From NCBI GenBank assembly GCA_963971425.1, contig OZ020518.1, forward strand, positions 3,856,263 to 3,920,262: a stretch of DNA of 64,000 bases. The letters run 5' to 3'. A program made the translations under genes and the position numbers. Origin of the DNA: Bryoerythrophyllum caledonicum (Eukaryota > Streptophyta > Bryopsida > Pottiales > Pottiaceae). A model generated the notes under the pieces. That model was not told the origin of the DNA. It did not search any database and was given only the letters and a program-made list of their open reading frames with translations. Positions 1-12,180 of this stretch are shown here, piece after piece. Within the stretch, counting starts at the first letter, position 1. Each line of letters starts with the position of its first letter.

Positions 1-188
1 TTGATCAGCCAGCAGGTGATTGATGGGTGCAGGGTTTAGGATTACAAAACAACGCATAGAGTCATGTTCCAACTCAAAACCACCTTAAGTACACTTGCCA
101 GGACTGGATAAGTAAACGACATAAAAAAGGACGATCCAACAGCCAGCAGTTAGTTGATGAGGGGTTTAAGAGGGTGGAGTGGTAGTAC

Positions 189-2201
189 CTGCAGCCAGGC
201 CTCGGGCTTCCAGCTTGAACTCCACGTCCTTCAACCGCCGCGTATGGTTCAGAAACACGATCACCGACCGGGCCTCCAGCGCGTGGATGCTCTTCCTCAG
301 AATGTCCACGTGATGCCGCACGGGCGCCACCACGTAGAAGTGCTCCAGATTGGGGGGCATGCTCTCTCTGGCGCCTTGCAAGTCCGGGGAAGGACCGGAC
401 AACTCCTTGGTGACCGGGTCGATGGAGTTACCAGAAGGCTCAGGTCTGTAATCTTCCACGTGAATGATCGATTGGGCGCGCACCAGGAGCGGGCGGTGGC
501 CCCAGATGGCGGCCGCTCTCAGCACCGCGGCGGGCATGGTCGCAGACACCAACACCGTCTGCCGCTCCAGCCTCCTGCTCACAAAACATGGGCAACGAAG
601 TTAATAGGTGCAAGAAGCAGATGCACACGAATCATCACACAAGAGTGGATTCAGCAGAACCATGTATAAAACACTCGCCATCTGAAGTGATGGCATGGCC
701 AAAATCCTACAGTGGAGAGAAAATTGTCGTACCTCTTTGCTGGTGAACTCGCTGCAGGTTTCATCGTTTCTGAGGTCGCGGAATCGGCTTCTTCAGGCTC
801 TGGAAAGGCAATCACTGGGGCGCTGCGGCGTTGGCCCACATGCTCGAGGATTCTGCGCATGTCGCTGCGGAACTTGATGGAGAGCAGCTGGTCCGCTTCG
901 TCCAGCACCAGGAAGCGGCACCCGTGCGTGTGCAGCTTGCCCGCCTTGCTGATTTCGGAGATTCTCCCGGGCGTGCCAACCACGATGCAGGGCTTGTTCC
1001 TCTTGAGCGCCTCCTCCTGGCGGCTCTGGTTGGCACCGCCGATCAGCTGCTGCACCACCTTCCGGTAGTCGGGCCCCAGAATGCGCTCCGCCTCGCGCAC
1101 GATCTGCATCGCCAGCTCCCGGGACGGCACCACGATCACGGCTTCCACACCGCCCTTGGTCATGCTCGTGGCCTCTTCACTCAGAGGCCCCACTCGGGAG
1201 AGCACGGGAAGCAAATACGCGAGCGTTTTGCCTGAACCTGTGTAGGACTGAAGCGCCGCATCGTGGCCGTCGAGAATGGTAGGAATGGCTGCGACCTGTT
1301 TGCATTCATGAAGGTACGTCAAAAGCCCATAAGAATTAGAAGATCAGCGATCCAAACTGAGAGTGTAGGATGCGGAAAGCTTGAACCCTGCACAGAATGC
1401 TCCATTTCGGAGTTTATGCAACCATGTTCCCAGATCAGGACAATGCACCAACACAAGCACATCAAAGTGCAATCATCAACGCAACACTTCTGAGAAAAAA
1501 GGACATCAATGGCCTTTCAGAATTGAGAGAGCAGTATGCGTAAACCTTAAACCCTACACAGAATACTCAATTTTGCAGTTCATCTAGACCACGCCTGCAT
1601 GCTCCCAGAGAAGAAACGTTGACACCTCCAGATATTTCTAGTCAAACACATACCCCGCTCATTCTCATATGCAAGGTTATTACAAACCATCAACGACCAT
1701 CATCAAAAACCTCCCCAAAACCCTCCAAACACAAAAAACTATGAAAGACCTCCCAAGAAACACGTGAATATCTTGGACCATCAATCATCTTGCACTTGAG
1801 ACTTGATTACAAAGACGATGCACAAACCAGACGAGAAATTGAAGACATACCTGCACGTCGGTGGGAAGTTCCAGGCGCTCCTGCTTCAAGCGCTGCAGCA
1901 CGCGCCGCGAGAGATTGAGCGCCGAGAATTCCTTTTCCGCGAACGGGAACGAGCGCAGGTCCGCCGGAGGAGCGCCGCGCACTGCCGCCTTCACCTTCAC
2001 CTTCGCGCTGGCCTTCTGCCTGGCCGCGCGGTCCACCACACTGTCCAGCATGGTGAGCGACAGCCCGCCATCGTGCAATTCGCTCTTAAAGGCCGCGAAC
2101 CTCACGCAAGCGAGGCGACCAGGGTGGAGGCGGGAGAGAGCTCGGTGAACACATGGCGACAGCGGGCCTGAGCTCGCGCGCATGGAAATGGACAACGCCA
2201 T
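189..2201 (-). CDS. DEAD-box RNA helicase, RH47-like (5' part, runs off the left edge)
   Basis: Three exons are visible: 2201-1851, 1295-733 and 574-189, all with GT-AG borders and compatible phases. The gene continues left of the window after the donor at 188-187. The joined product shows an R/S-rich, acid-poor N-terminus typical of an organelle transit peptide, then a Q-motif region (LPTDVQ), motif I (SYTGSGKT), Ia (PSRELAMQ), GG, Ib (GTPGR), motif II (VLDEAD) and motif III (VSATMP). Exon 3 starts the second RecA-like domain (SVIVFLNHTRRLKD). Text such as QQLIGGANQSRQEEAL and KLHTHGCRFLVLDEAD closely follows plant RH47 (Arabidopsis ISE1, a mitochondrial helicase), as I remember that family. 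Function is ATP-dependent RNA unwinding in an organelle; mitochondrial location is inferred. The start is the first Met of the open frame; Met7 is an alternative. No breaks are seen in the visible part. Confidence 0.85.
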
Positions 2202-2657
2202 AGCTGCTCCTGATGCTCCTACATGCTAATTCAACAACAAAAAAACCCACAAAACTTCCCCAAAACACGTGAAAATTCAATGGAATGCGGGCCCTGCAAT
2301 TGAATGTCGAAGCTGAAGAGGCTGAAGGTGCGACAACTAAACGCTGAATCACCCAACCAAAAAGCTTCCAACACAGAATTCGCCTAAAACCCCCAAAAAA
2401 CCTACCAAAACCACATAAACTTCCAACTCAATGCGCAACAAAACAATCTTTGAGGCAATGAATTCCAGCCTGCTCAAGATGATGCAGATGAGAGAAACCC
2501 AATCCCCGGAAGATGAATGAACAGTAATAACGGATGAGGTCCGTTGAAGCGTTCGTTAGGGTTTGGAGCTCAAAACTGGCAACCCCGCACCACTCACTCT
2601 CTTTTTCCTCTCCCCGACGCCGGAGCGGTGTTTTCCTCCTCTCCTCTCTCAGCAGCG
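2202..2657. promoter_or_regulatory. Bidirectional spacer between the helicase and RPL6 copy 1
   Basis: This interval of about 456 bp lies between two divergent start codons. On the RPL6 side it holds a telo-box (ttagggttt, 2556-2564), an element typical of plant ribosomal-protein promoters, followed by a pyrimidine-rich leader (2595-2645), as expected for translation-machinery genes. From about 2390 onward it is duplicated upstream of RPL6 copy 2. No other gene is seen here. Confidence 0.6.
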
Positions 2658-4442
2658 ATGGCTCCGAAGGTAGTGAAGAGCAAGGAGCTTGTGCGGGGCA
2701 TCGGTCGCAACGGCAGGTCGAAGACGTACCACAAGCGGGGTCTGTGGGCCATCAAGGCCAAGAATGGCGGCACCTTCCCCACGCACCAGAAGGCCGCGGC
2801 TGCTGCGGCGCCCGCCGTGCGCGCCCCCAAGTTCTACCCCGCGGACGACGTGAAGAAGCCGCTGCACAAGAACAAGGTCATCAATGCGCCCCGCCTCAGG
2901 TGCGTTAGGGTTCAGGTTTCTGCGTCTCCTTGTCCGGAAATCTCTTCGGTTTGCAAGGAATGGAGGCCGTTGTTTTCTCGTACCTTTCTTGGTGGCTTGA
3001 TGAGGGCTTAGGGTGTGGATTCTGAGCTTCGTTTTGGAGTTTCTGCGACGTGCATTCGTTTGGGGGATGGATTAGGGTTTGGGTTTGCTCCATGTTTTGG
3101 AAGATGGTGATGCGATTGAGATTTGGACGTGTGTTGTGACGTTTCTGCGACGCGTATGTTTTGGAAGGTGGTTTAGGGTTTTGGGGAATCCTGCAGTTTT
3201 GTGGAGTTTTTTCTTTTCTTCTAGTGTTGAACGATCCTTTGCTGTGGTGCAGGTCTAGCATCAGTGCGGGCACCGTTTTGATTTTGTTGGCTGGGCACTT
3301 CAAGGGCAAGCGTGTGGTGTTCCTGAAGCAGTTGGAGTCCGGGCTCCTTCTGGTCACTGGTGTGCAATACCTCCACGCATAATGTCGTCTTACGGTTTCA
3401 CTTTGTAATTAGCAGGTGGATTTCGGGTAGAACGTTATTGCTCATGATCACTGAAGCTTGTGACATTACCAGCATACTTCGGCAGATCGGTATCTTTGGT
3501 GGATGGGATAGTTGGTTTGGATAGGCTTCCATAATTTCTAGAGTGCATGTCTAGTTGTCCTTGTGGTCTGCAACTCTATTTTCTGAATGAAATGCTATGA
3601 CAGGGCCATTCAAGGTGAATGGTGTGCCATTGAGGAGAGTGAACCAGGCCTACGTGATTGCGACCTCGACCAAGGTTGACATCTCGTCCGTCGATGTGGC
3701 GAAGTTCTCCGACGCCTACTTTAAGAGGGAGGTGACGAAGAAGAAGAAGGGAGAGTCTGAGTTTTTCGAAGCTGAGAAAGAGGTAACATCTTAGTCACTT
3801 GTTAAAACACCCGGAGTTTGAATAAGACACTCACGCTTTAGACTACTCCATCCTCACTCTAAACAGTATTCAGATCAAGAGAAGAGCTTGGTAAATATAT
3901 CCATCAATGAAGGCAATGGAAGAGCTTGGTGGTCTCTGAACTCAAGTCAAAGTAGTTATAGCCGTCTCAAAAGAGTCCTCGTTAGACCACTTTTTTACGG
4001 CCTAATAGTTATTCGATCAAGTAGAAGAGCCTGATATTTTTATCCTTCAATACAGTCAGTGGAAGAGTTTAGTGGTTTCTAGATTCAAATCAACGGAGCT
4101 CTACCCACCTTTGAGAGTGAAGAAAGCAGTTCACATTAGATCAACGCTCGTGAATCTTAGTACCATAGTTAGATCAATTGATAACTATTAGAATGAAAGA
4201 AGAGGCATTATCTTCCTCACACTTAAGGTGTCTTTACAAACAACTCTAGTATCTGTAAATCACGTTATGTCCTGGTATTGCAGAAGGAGGAGGCGTCCAT
4301 TCCAGAGGAGAAGAAGGAGGAGCAGAAGGCAATCGATGCCAAGCTGATCCCTCTCATTGAGGCAGTTCCGGAGCTGAAGACGTACTTGAGCGCCAGGTTT
4401 AGTTTGAAGTCTGGTGTGAAGCCCCATGAGCTTGTGTTCTGA
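2658..4442 (+). CDS. RPL6: 60S ribosomal protein L6 (eL6), copy 1
   Basis: Four exons: 2658-2899, 3253-3359, 3604-3782 and 4284-4442, all GT-AG, total 687 nt, giving 228 residues. The product starts [20 protein letters not shown], has an Ala-rich stretch, then the conserved eL6 core ([40 protein letters not shown]) and a Lys/Glu-rich C-terminus ending GVKPHELVF. Length matches plant eL6 (about 233 residues). It is a structural protein of the large cytosolic ribosomal subunit. Intron 1 keeps GC-rich plant character; intron 3 (3783-4283) holds a MITE. The deduced protein is identical to copy 2 at 23.7-25.5 kb. An upstream telo-box and a CT-rich leader fit high, growth-linked expression. No lesions are seen. 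Confidence 0.96.
3804..4250. mobile_element. Intron MITE, family 2, in RPL6 copy 1 intron 3
   Basis: Starts near gttaaaacacccggagtttg and ends with a degenerate inverted copy (tcttcctcacacttaaggtg). It shares the left end (ACCCaaAGTTTGAATAAGAcAC) and the internal phrases GACTACTC..CCTCACT and AAGAGCTTGGTGGTCT with copies at 22.7, 24.9, 27.2 and 28.0 kb. No coding capacity. Right boundary approximate. Confidence 0.55.
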
Positions 4443-4829
4443 GCAACCACAATTTGTTGTGAGTTATGTAAAGCGGCTAATCGGTGATAATTCAAGTCAC
4501 CTCTCTGATGTTTCAGCACAAATCCAACTTTCATGCATGCTTCTGAAATGTTTTGACTCGTAAACGTGAACATTTATTTCATCCATCGATTGTTTGAGGA
4601 TTGTTCATCTATTGTAAGTCACATGTGGAGTGAAGGTTTCCATTCTCATATGGATCTTTCAGGGGTGAGATTTTTTTTCTGGCATGGATTGTACTTCAAA
4701 TTGCACTGATGTTTACAACGTATAAGGTTTGCCCCTCATGACTGCCACCTTCCTAACACCGCCATCCAATATCTGGTCTCAATTCCATGCCACATTCACC
4801 TCATTACTACCTCACATTCACCTCATTAC
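4443..4829. other. RPL6 copy 1 3' UTR and spacer
   Basis: The first ~290 bp match the sequence downstream of RPL6 copy 2, so they are 3' UTR and flank carried in the duplication, which ends near 4726. The rest is unique, with short CCTCATTAC/CACATTCACC repeats leading into the TIR element. No gene seen. Confidence 0.6.
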
Positions 4830-6034
4830 GGCCAGGGTGAATTGAACTGCTCGCTCGTCCTTACTTGAGGTGGGTCCCGTCTTAATTGCATGGAGGCATT
4901 TTTCTGGCCCTCTTATTTTGGGGTGCAGAGGCTTTATTTGGGGAAAAAATTGACAAATTTGGGGCCTACGGCTATTGTTTAGAGCGGAGGACCCTTCCTT
5001 GCTTAACCCTTAAAGGACCAAATCTCCTTCGGGGGGATTTCTGATTCTGGGTAGGTTCCTAAAATTCGAAAAAAAATCCTTCTTTGAAATTTTTATTCTA
5101 GATTGCCTCTGATAAGATCTTCGTGGAGATATTTTTATTTTATTTTTTGGATTTGTGGTTTGAAAGTTAGTACCACTTATAGCCGAAAGTGGGGACTCCG
5201 GGCACCTCCAAAATTTTTGACAAAAGTTTCTATTGACATTGAGATTTTTCACACACATAAAGAATATTTCCTTTTTTGGAAATTTTCAAAAAAAATTCTT
5301 GTCAATAGTGTAAAAAGGCATTTTATTCCAAGTCAATTTAGTGTAAAAACACATTGTCGGGCAACGGGGGAAAAAAATTCATCTTTTCTACATAAAACCT
5401 AGAGATCTTTATATTTTTCACTTTTTATTTTTTCAACAACAATATGTTGTGAAAACCTTCTTATTGACCATTTGGATTATCATTTGAATACATACGTAGT
5501 TTACAAAAAAATAAAACGGTAAATGACAATTTTTGAACCTCCACTCCTTGCACACTTGTTTTGAATATGCTACACCCCTTTTTTACCTCTAAAAATTGGT
5601 ATGTTGGGAAATGACATCATGCTTAAGACAATGGTAAAAGATTAAGACCTTGTACAATGCAAAAATTTGATACAAAGTGAAGTCAAAGTCTATTGATCTA
5701 CTCATCGCAGGGAAGAAAATGAACCATTGTTTTGACTTTGAACACTAAAATCTATCAATCCGTGCCGTGGATTGCAACCAAAATCTTATGGCATGTTTAT
5801 ATAGAAGTCTATTTTAAGATATCACAGTTGAAAATCCGAAATTCACTTTAAAATGTGATTTTCATGTCTCTTTTTGGCAATGGCAGTTTTGGACTGGTTT
5901 TAGAGCAAAAGTGATCGTGGTCCTTTAGGGGTTAAATAGGGCCCCATCCTAAAACAAAATAGGGGCCAAGTTTGGCCCCGCCACCTCGTGGCCCTTTTGG
6001 ATAAGGACAAGCGAGGGGTCAATTTGCCCTGGCC
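4830..6034. mobile_element. Mutator-like TIR element (non-autonomous)
   Basis: The left end begins ggccagggtgaattgaactg and the right end is its imperfect inverse (caatttgccctggcc). The similarity extends about 34 bp into both termini, up to CTCGTCCTTA / TAAGGACAAGCGAG. Both sides are flanked by CCTCATTAC (4821-4829 and 6035-6043), a 9-bp target-site duplication as expected for MULEs. There is no transposase. The centre is occupied by a younger TTAA MITE (5007-5931). Part of the left interior (aggctttatttgg, gacaaatttggggcctacg) recurs near 58.2 kb without that MITE. The flanks carry similar short repeats, so the duplication length is a little uncertain. Confidence 0.7.
5007..5931 (+). mobile_element. 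TTAA MITE copy A (piggyBac-like), nested in the MULE
   Basis: Flanked by TTAA on both sides (5003-5006, 5932-5935). The termini are CCCTTAAAGGACC and its inverse GGTCCTTTAGGGG. It is 925 bp and very similar to copy F (927 bp), sharing phrases such as tagattgcctctgataag and acctccactccttgcacac. No ORF of transposase size. Ends starting CCC next to TTAA are the hallmark of piggyBac elements; assignment to that superfamily is inference. Confidence 0.75.
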
Positions 6035-6043
6035 CCTCATTAC

Positions 6044-9000
6044 CACCCTACATTCACCTATGGAATACTTCTTGTGAGGTGGATGGGTCAGGGTTTATGG
6101 TCACGATGTCAAGTGCCACTACCGCATGTTGATAGGTGACATGGACCGCAACACCCACCTTGGTGATGGTGACACCTCTTGGTGACATCGTCACGTACCT
6201 TGGTGAAGAATGCGGATGTAATGGTCACCATATCATGCGACTTTAAGGTCACTGATATGAAGAGAGGAAATTGTGTGATGGTGTCTTAGTTGCTAGAAAG
6301 TGCGACAGTGTTGCGTGTGGGTTTTTTTTTAGCTGTTTGCCCAGGATCCGAAGCTATTCCCAAACCAATACTTGGCTCGGTTTGGGTTTGGGGATTTGGA
6401 TGGGGCAAGGGTCTCGATTCAAGACATAGCCATGACCAAGATGTAGTTGCCAAGGTTTGTATCTCTATCTCCATGGTGGTGTAACCTATGTCGTCAACAG
6501 ACACCTCTAAAATTTAAAGAATTGGATCAACAAAAAATCTATGATAATGCAAGAGTTATGGATCTCCTTTTGAAGCCATACGGATGAACCAAGAAACATG
6601 GCCTACGTTCAAAATCAATGGCCTTTTAATAACAATATGTCAAAGTTTGATTGGTCACAAACCACTATTCAATCACCACTAGAGACCATTAGATACAATA
6701 GTTCCAGTAGCTCATGGCGAGATACATCTACACCTTCCATTTGGCTTCTAAAGTAATCAAGTAGTGTAAGGTGTGACCATTGTAAAGCTTCCACACACTT
6801 TGCAATGGGCCCAAGGTGGAATGCATATTTCTCTTCACCATACTGATATCCAGCTTTTCTCGCTTCATATGCCCTATCTTCATATGCCCTGAAAAGTCAA
6901 GAGCCGCAGCGAGCAGCCCCTGAGCATCATTGTCCTCTGATGGTTGCCCAATTGAATATTGTGGAAACACCAACAAACTTGCATATGCAATATAACGCAC
7001 ATTATCCTCTTCAACAACTGTGGATGGTTTAAACCAACCCTTTTTTGCTCGTACGTGCGGATACAGATTCAGCAACGTGGCTATAAATATTTTGTCCGTT
7101 CTCACTTATTTTCAGCATACGGTGCTTGTTCCATGCCAAGATGTGACTGTCGACACCATCTTGAATCAAAACTAAGAAAACCATGTGCAATGAGCTCATA
7201 TGCCATACATTGCTGAGGTCAGGAATGCAATTTGTGCACAGTAATGTAAAAATAGAGTTGTGGAACCATGTTGTCTTCTTCCACACTTGACCTCAAAAGT
7301 GCTCCATCGGCTGTAACTACAATGACTACTGTTAATGATTTCTAGCTAAGGTATACACTAAGAAAGTTTTAGAAGCCCATACTACAATCATGAAATACCT
7401 GGTTGTGAACCGACGAGCTAGTCAAGAATGGTGTTATCACATTTGGTCGTGCATTCTTCTGGTCCTAGAGAACGAGACTATGCTCAGCAACATAGCCTCA
7501 TCAAATGTGGATAGGATGCTCGTATACGTCAATTGTAGCCTTCTATCTTTTAAAGATTGTGTCTACCAGCTTGTCTCTTGCTACTAAGCACCATAGCACA
7601 AAGTGGGATGGCCCGTCTATCCCTCTATGGATTCTAAACTTCCACTTTGTCAACTTGTCGTGCACTTTACATCATGAACACATACATAGGAAGGCCACTC
7701 TACTACTTCTTCTAGAAAAATATCAAAACACCAAAACGTTGGCCAACCGCATGTTGTATGTAAAGAAATATTGAAATGAACATAGTGAGGTATTGTTCGG
7801 ATGTTGTGCAACTTACAGTCCATATGCCACAAAACCGTGGGCTCCGTGACATCATATTTTTCCCGTAAAAACATGTGTACTTCCCTTAGCGGCAAATGAT
7901 CCGGCTTGTCACGGGACTTGGTGTCGAGGGCCTCTTTGCATCGTAGTGTTTTAGTGTAGAATAGTTTGTTACCAATCTACGGGTTTAGGGATGTACAACG
8001 GCACACCACATCATCCGTGGATGTTTTTCATCCATTTAGGGTTGTGTGTGTATGCGTATGGCACCGCACACGTCCTTGACTTGACGTCTTTGTGAAGTCA
8101 AGCTTTGTGAGTGAGTTAGAGACTGTTTAGTGATTATCTTTGCTTGTAAGTGATTGTTTATCATTAGTAAAGGCTTTGTATTCACTTATACTACTTGAAC
8201 ACGTTGATTCTCCCTTTGTGGAGTGCAAGACGCTTGACTACTTTTGTGATTTATTAGTTATTCATTTAACAAAGACCCTCCTTTGTTCCTCTTTTTTATT
8301 CTAGAATTTGAGCTTGGGCGAGTTTAGGAAATTTTTTGTGTACTTAGATTAATGTTATAGAGCGCGTCAGGATGGAGCCAATGCAACAAACGGCGCCTAA
8401 ATCGAACAATTTTTGAACAAGATGTGAACGGCGGAAGAATTGGAAGAAGATGAATAGCTGCTGAACGTGAACTACAATTTTTCATCCACTGCACAATTAT
8501 CATCCACGGCCAATTTTCATCCATTTATGTGAATTCATCTGTTGTAGGCAGTTTTCATCTGTAGTAGTTGAAATTGTAACTTGGGCATAATTTACATAAC
8601 TGTGACTTAATATCTCCCTAAAATATATATTTTTTGGAATTCCAACTTTGGATTTGAGCTCTTGATAAAGATTTATCTAAAAGAAAGAAAAAAATTTAGT
8701 GGAAATTTTATTTTCAAAACCACATTTTTGTGAGTTGTTAAAAAAAGATTTGTGTTTAAACTTTGGAGGTATGTAACTAGGGCAGTTTAACTCAATTTTG
8801 AGTGAAATCTTGCCTATATTAAGGGCACTCCATCGTTAATCCAATTTTGGTATTGGATTGATGTTGAGCTTGTTTGTCACCATGTGTGATTTTCATTGAG
8901 GGGACTTGTGTTTGTAAATACTGCAACCGCATGAGCTCGTAACCTCCTTAATTTTAGACTTCAGAAAGGACAACTATAGATGTTTCCTTTGTGTTGTTGT

Positions 9001-9330
9001 AGGTTTTGTCACTAGTAACCATCCACTGCAGGCGTGTAATAGTGGCTCTGGTCATTTTCATTTACTGCTTTTATGTTGTTGGAGGAAAGGATTCTTGTGC
9101 GGTACCTCCCCGTGTCGCGGGCTTGTTGCCGGTGTTTTCCGGTGGCTCCATTTCTTATTGTCTTAGATTGTTAAAGGGTACCGTTGTCGTGAAGAAAGTC
9201 AGTTGATGTTGTAAAATGATAGAAAAGAGGGGAAAGTGAATGGTTAGGACCGAAGGTGAAGATATGACTAGTAGATTCATCCTCAATTACGCAGTCATAC
9301 TTCATCAAACGGCATCTTTATCTTAGAGGA
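6044..9330. other. Gene-poor AT-rich stretch
   Basis: No gene I can support. The minus strand at 6730-7290 has two overlapping open frames without a recognisable domain. The stretch 7980-8600 has repeated TTTCATCC phrases and looks like decayed repeat DNA, possibly an old LTR, but no matching partner was found. Confidence 0.4.
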
Positions 9331-9334
9331 TGAT

Positions 9335-9508
9335 TACTGCATCTTGTCACTAGCTCAGGGCTTAGGAGCGTCCACCAGCTGGTTTTCCTGTTGATTCCAG
9401 CAGTCCGCTGACCACGCGTGTGCCAACCGCTCTAACATGCAAAGGAATCGAACCCGGACCGGCGAGGTGCAACGAAATACTCAGCCAGCCGAACTGAGCC
9501 GCGGTTGA
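9335..9508 (-). mobile_element. tRNA-derived SINE candidate
   Basis: The minus strand carries an A-box-like sequence (GGCTCAGTTCGGCTGG, 9485-9500) and a canonical B box (GGTTCGATTCC, 9444-9454) about 30 nt apart, the internal pol III promoter layout of a tRNA. No acceptor stem can be formed, so it is not a working tRNA. The GC-rich sequence continues past the B box (GAGCGGTTGGCAC and beyond), as in tRNA-derived SINEs. The end and target duplication were not resolved. Confidence 0.45.
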
Positions 9509-11180
9509 TGACAGTACGTGGGCTCTAATGATACTTAAGCCTTTTTCTATCGCTTCTAAGATCTAAAAACCTAAGCAGAGTGTTATGATATTTTAGTTTG
9601 TAGTAAAAGAAAGAAATGCTAGTGTTTGGAGTCGAGTTAGAGGGAAGAAAATAGGGGCAGCTACTTGTTGACATTGTAGATAAGAGATAAGAGGGAATCT
9701 AGACTTATGTGGGAAGATATGAGCAAAGATTGGAGGTAAATTGACTTAGGTGACCAAAATTTGGTCAAAGAAGGAGGCTTGAAGGCGTGGACTGATGTTA
9801 ATTCTTGACTTTCTTACCCTTCTCCCCCGCTCGAGCTCTTCTCCCCAAGTCTACAAATAGCCTCAGATTTTTGCTTGTTTCATCGCGAGTTTTTAGAATT
9901 TGATTGTCAATTTTTAGAGTGTTGTTCTTCTTGTTGTTAGCTTTCTAGTGATGTATTACACGCTCCAATCGGAGTCGTAGTGAAGCCGTGGTGCGGATTT
10001 GAATAAAAAAAGGACTTAGAAATTGAGGCAGTAATGTACAAATACTTTGAAGGAGTGGTGTTTCGCGATCATTGTGAGTTTGATAGTGAAATTTTGAGGG
10101 TAGTATTACAATTGTCTTAGGAAGCTTATGTTAAAATCTTAGATTCATTAGAACTATAATCTAAAAGTTATGAGGTAAATTGTAACCAGGGTTTTGAGAA
10201 GGATTCAAGGACAGAACTTGGCATAAACTACGCTTTGGGAGATTATTGATAGAGTCTTCAGGATTAATTTTTTGTGGAAGTGTTTTTTATTATATGAGTG
10301 ACTTATGTACAAATTTTGAGATATTTGTCTGTAATAGAATAGGAGTGATGAAGAGTTGAAATAGGGGGGGCCTGATATTAGAGGCAGAGGAGTTTGAGGC
10401 CATGGGTCTTGTTGAGAATTGATCCAGTAATAGTAAAAATTGGTACATAGCTTCTTAACAAGATTATAAAGGTTGTGTCAAAATCCTAGAGTCATTGGAC
10501 TTGTAGATAGGAAGTTATGTGAAAATTAGTGGTGGGATTTTTAGGGGCAGCGTTTGAAGATGGGAACTTCTAGATTAAGAGTGTTATGGAGATAGACTAG
10601 AAGCAAAAGAAAGGCATATTAGCCATTTTTTATGTTTGTTGAAGCCATACATACAAGATAAGTCTTGCACTTAACTACCTAAATGCAAAAAAGACCCTGT
10701 GTTTCCTAAAGCAAAGTTTCTCAATACGACATCGTAGGGGTGAAGTCAAGTTTATGGCTAGCAGGACCTTTTATGTGAGGGATTGTGGTTGGACTAGTGC
10801 TAGCCGGAGGCAATGATTGGTAAACCACAAAGTTGGTCGTTTTGCACGTGTTGGTTGTCCGTTTGTACCTTTATCCTTAAGATAGTACCTGTAAATAGGT
10901 CTTGGATGGTTTTTTTTAAGTAAGTATCTTGAGTCGGTATTTTCGCTCTCCCTCATCAGACCGCCCGGAGAGTGCTTCCACTACAAACTTTGGACTAGGG
11001 TCGCATACCGACAAGGCCTTAGAGCCTATTTCAATGTTGAACTCCGATCGTAGGCTTTGGGTTTGTAAGGTGGGTACGTTTGAGGACATGGAGGACGATC
11101 TCCGTCATGTCTTACGAGACGGGTTCTCGAGACGGGCTGGAGGCATCTCCGTGCCCAATTGGCGGCTCCAATTCTGACCT
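9509..11180. other. Intergenic sequence and unresolved 5' flank of the gypsy element
   Basis: No supported gene. An 82-codon frame at 10929-11177 may be part of the gypsy 5' region but shows no domain. I could not find an LTR here that repeats downstream of 21.15 kb. Confidence 0.35.
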
Positions 11181-11379
11181 AGATGAAGGAGAACGCCAAT
11201 AGACGCCGTCGTTTGACGACTGATATGCGTTCGAGCTCTTGCCACAACATTTGGAACTTAATGTTCTTCAAACATACAGGAGATCGACCACGCAACACGA
11301 GAGAGAACTGCGTCTTGTTGAAGAATGTTGACGCCAACATGTGAAGTTGGTGATTGCGCTCAGAAATAGTGCGATTGCC

Positions 11380-12180
11380 CAAATCTCAACTTCCCTTGCC
11401 AAACTTTAGGTGGAAGAGAGTTTTTTTCGGTGAGGGCTCTAGGGGCAAGGGTGTTGCCATTGACGGTGAACGGGCTTGCATGGGGGTCATGTCACGTTTG
11501 GCCGTATCGACACGTGCGGCATTGATGGCGATTGGCAATCCGCCAACCTTCAATCTTTTGGCGCAATTCATGGTGCATTTGGAAGTGGAGTACGGGAAGT
11601 TCAGGCATGATTAGATGCAACGCATCTAGGACTTCCGCTAGGAGAAGGAAGATACCCCTCAGACTATATATTTCCGGCTGGCGCAGTTATCAACGGAGGT
11701 TGTTGATGTGTTCACGGAGCGCTAGTTGGTGAACATCTTCATCTAAAAGCTCGATAAGCGGATGGTGGAATTGATTAATCCGCATCTTCTTTTTTCAGTA
11801 TCACGGCAATGCCACTTTGGCGCAACCGTTTGTTGAGGTGGAAGCGCTTCATAGAGCGTTAGACGTGAGCGAGGCCACGGATTTGGTCATGTCACTCTTG
11901 GAGGCTCCCAAGCTCGAGAAGCTTGCTACAACTAGTGGTAGCTTGGAGGAGGCACAACTTGAAAAGATTGTACATTGTTGGGCTTGTGGAGAGGCGGGTT
12001 ACACCAAGGGAGACCCCAATTGCTCCAATAAGAAGGGAGCAAGCACGGTGAAAGCCAAGCCCAAGACCAAGACAACCAAGCCTATAGAAAAGGTCGGGGC
12101 AAGGAGATGAGGATTATGACATGTTCTCATTGTGGCAAAACTGGACACAGTGATGAAAAGTGTTATTTCTTTCACTCCGA
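11380..12180 (+). pseudogene. gypsy gag remnant with CCHC zinc knuckle
   Basis: Capsid-like text (NPPTFNLLAQFMVHLEVEYG, then YFRLAQLSTEVVDVFTER, then KLDKRMVELINPHLL) is broken by several stops. Downstream a frame reads EATDLVMSLLEAPKLEKL and a first Cys-rich stretch (CWACGEAGYTKGDPNC). A clean CX2CX4HX4C knuckle follows in another frame (CSHCGKTGHSDEKC, near 12125-12166). The knuckle is the nucleic-acid-binding part of retroelement Gag. The remnant cannot be translated as one protein. Confidence 0.7.

Noticed and set aside
154..1235. Long plus-strand open frames at the left edge
   Set aside because: They are antisense to the helicase exons and show no domain; GC-rich coding DNA leaves the opposite strand open.
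2905..3357. 150-codon minus frame across RPL6 intron 1
   Set aside because: Antisense to intron and exon 2 of RPL6; the copy in the duplication is broken by indels.
6290..6484. Opposed short frames with Gly/Trp- and Pro-rich text
   Set aside because: Palindromic low-complexity composition; no domain, no splice context.
9444..9508. Functional tRNA gene
   Set aside because: A and B boxes are present but the acceptor and anticodon stems do not pair; a SINE fits better.
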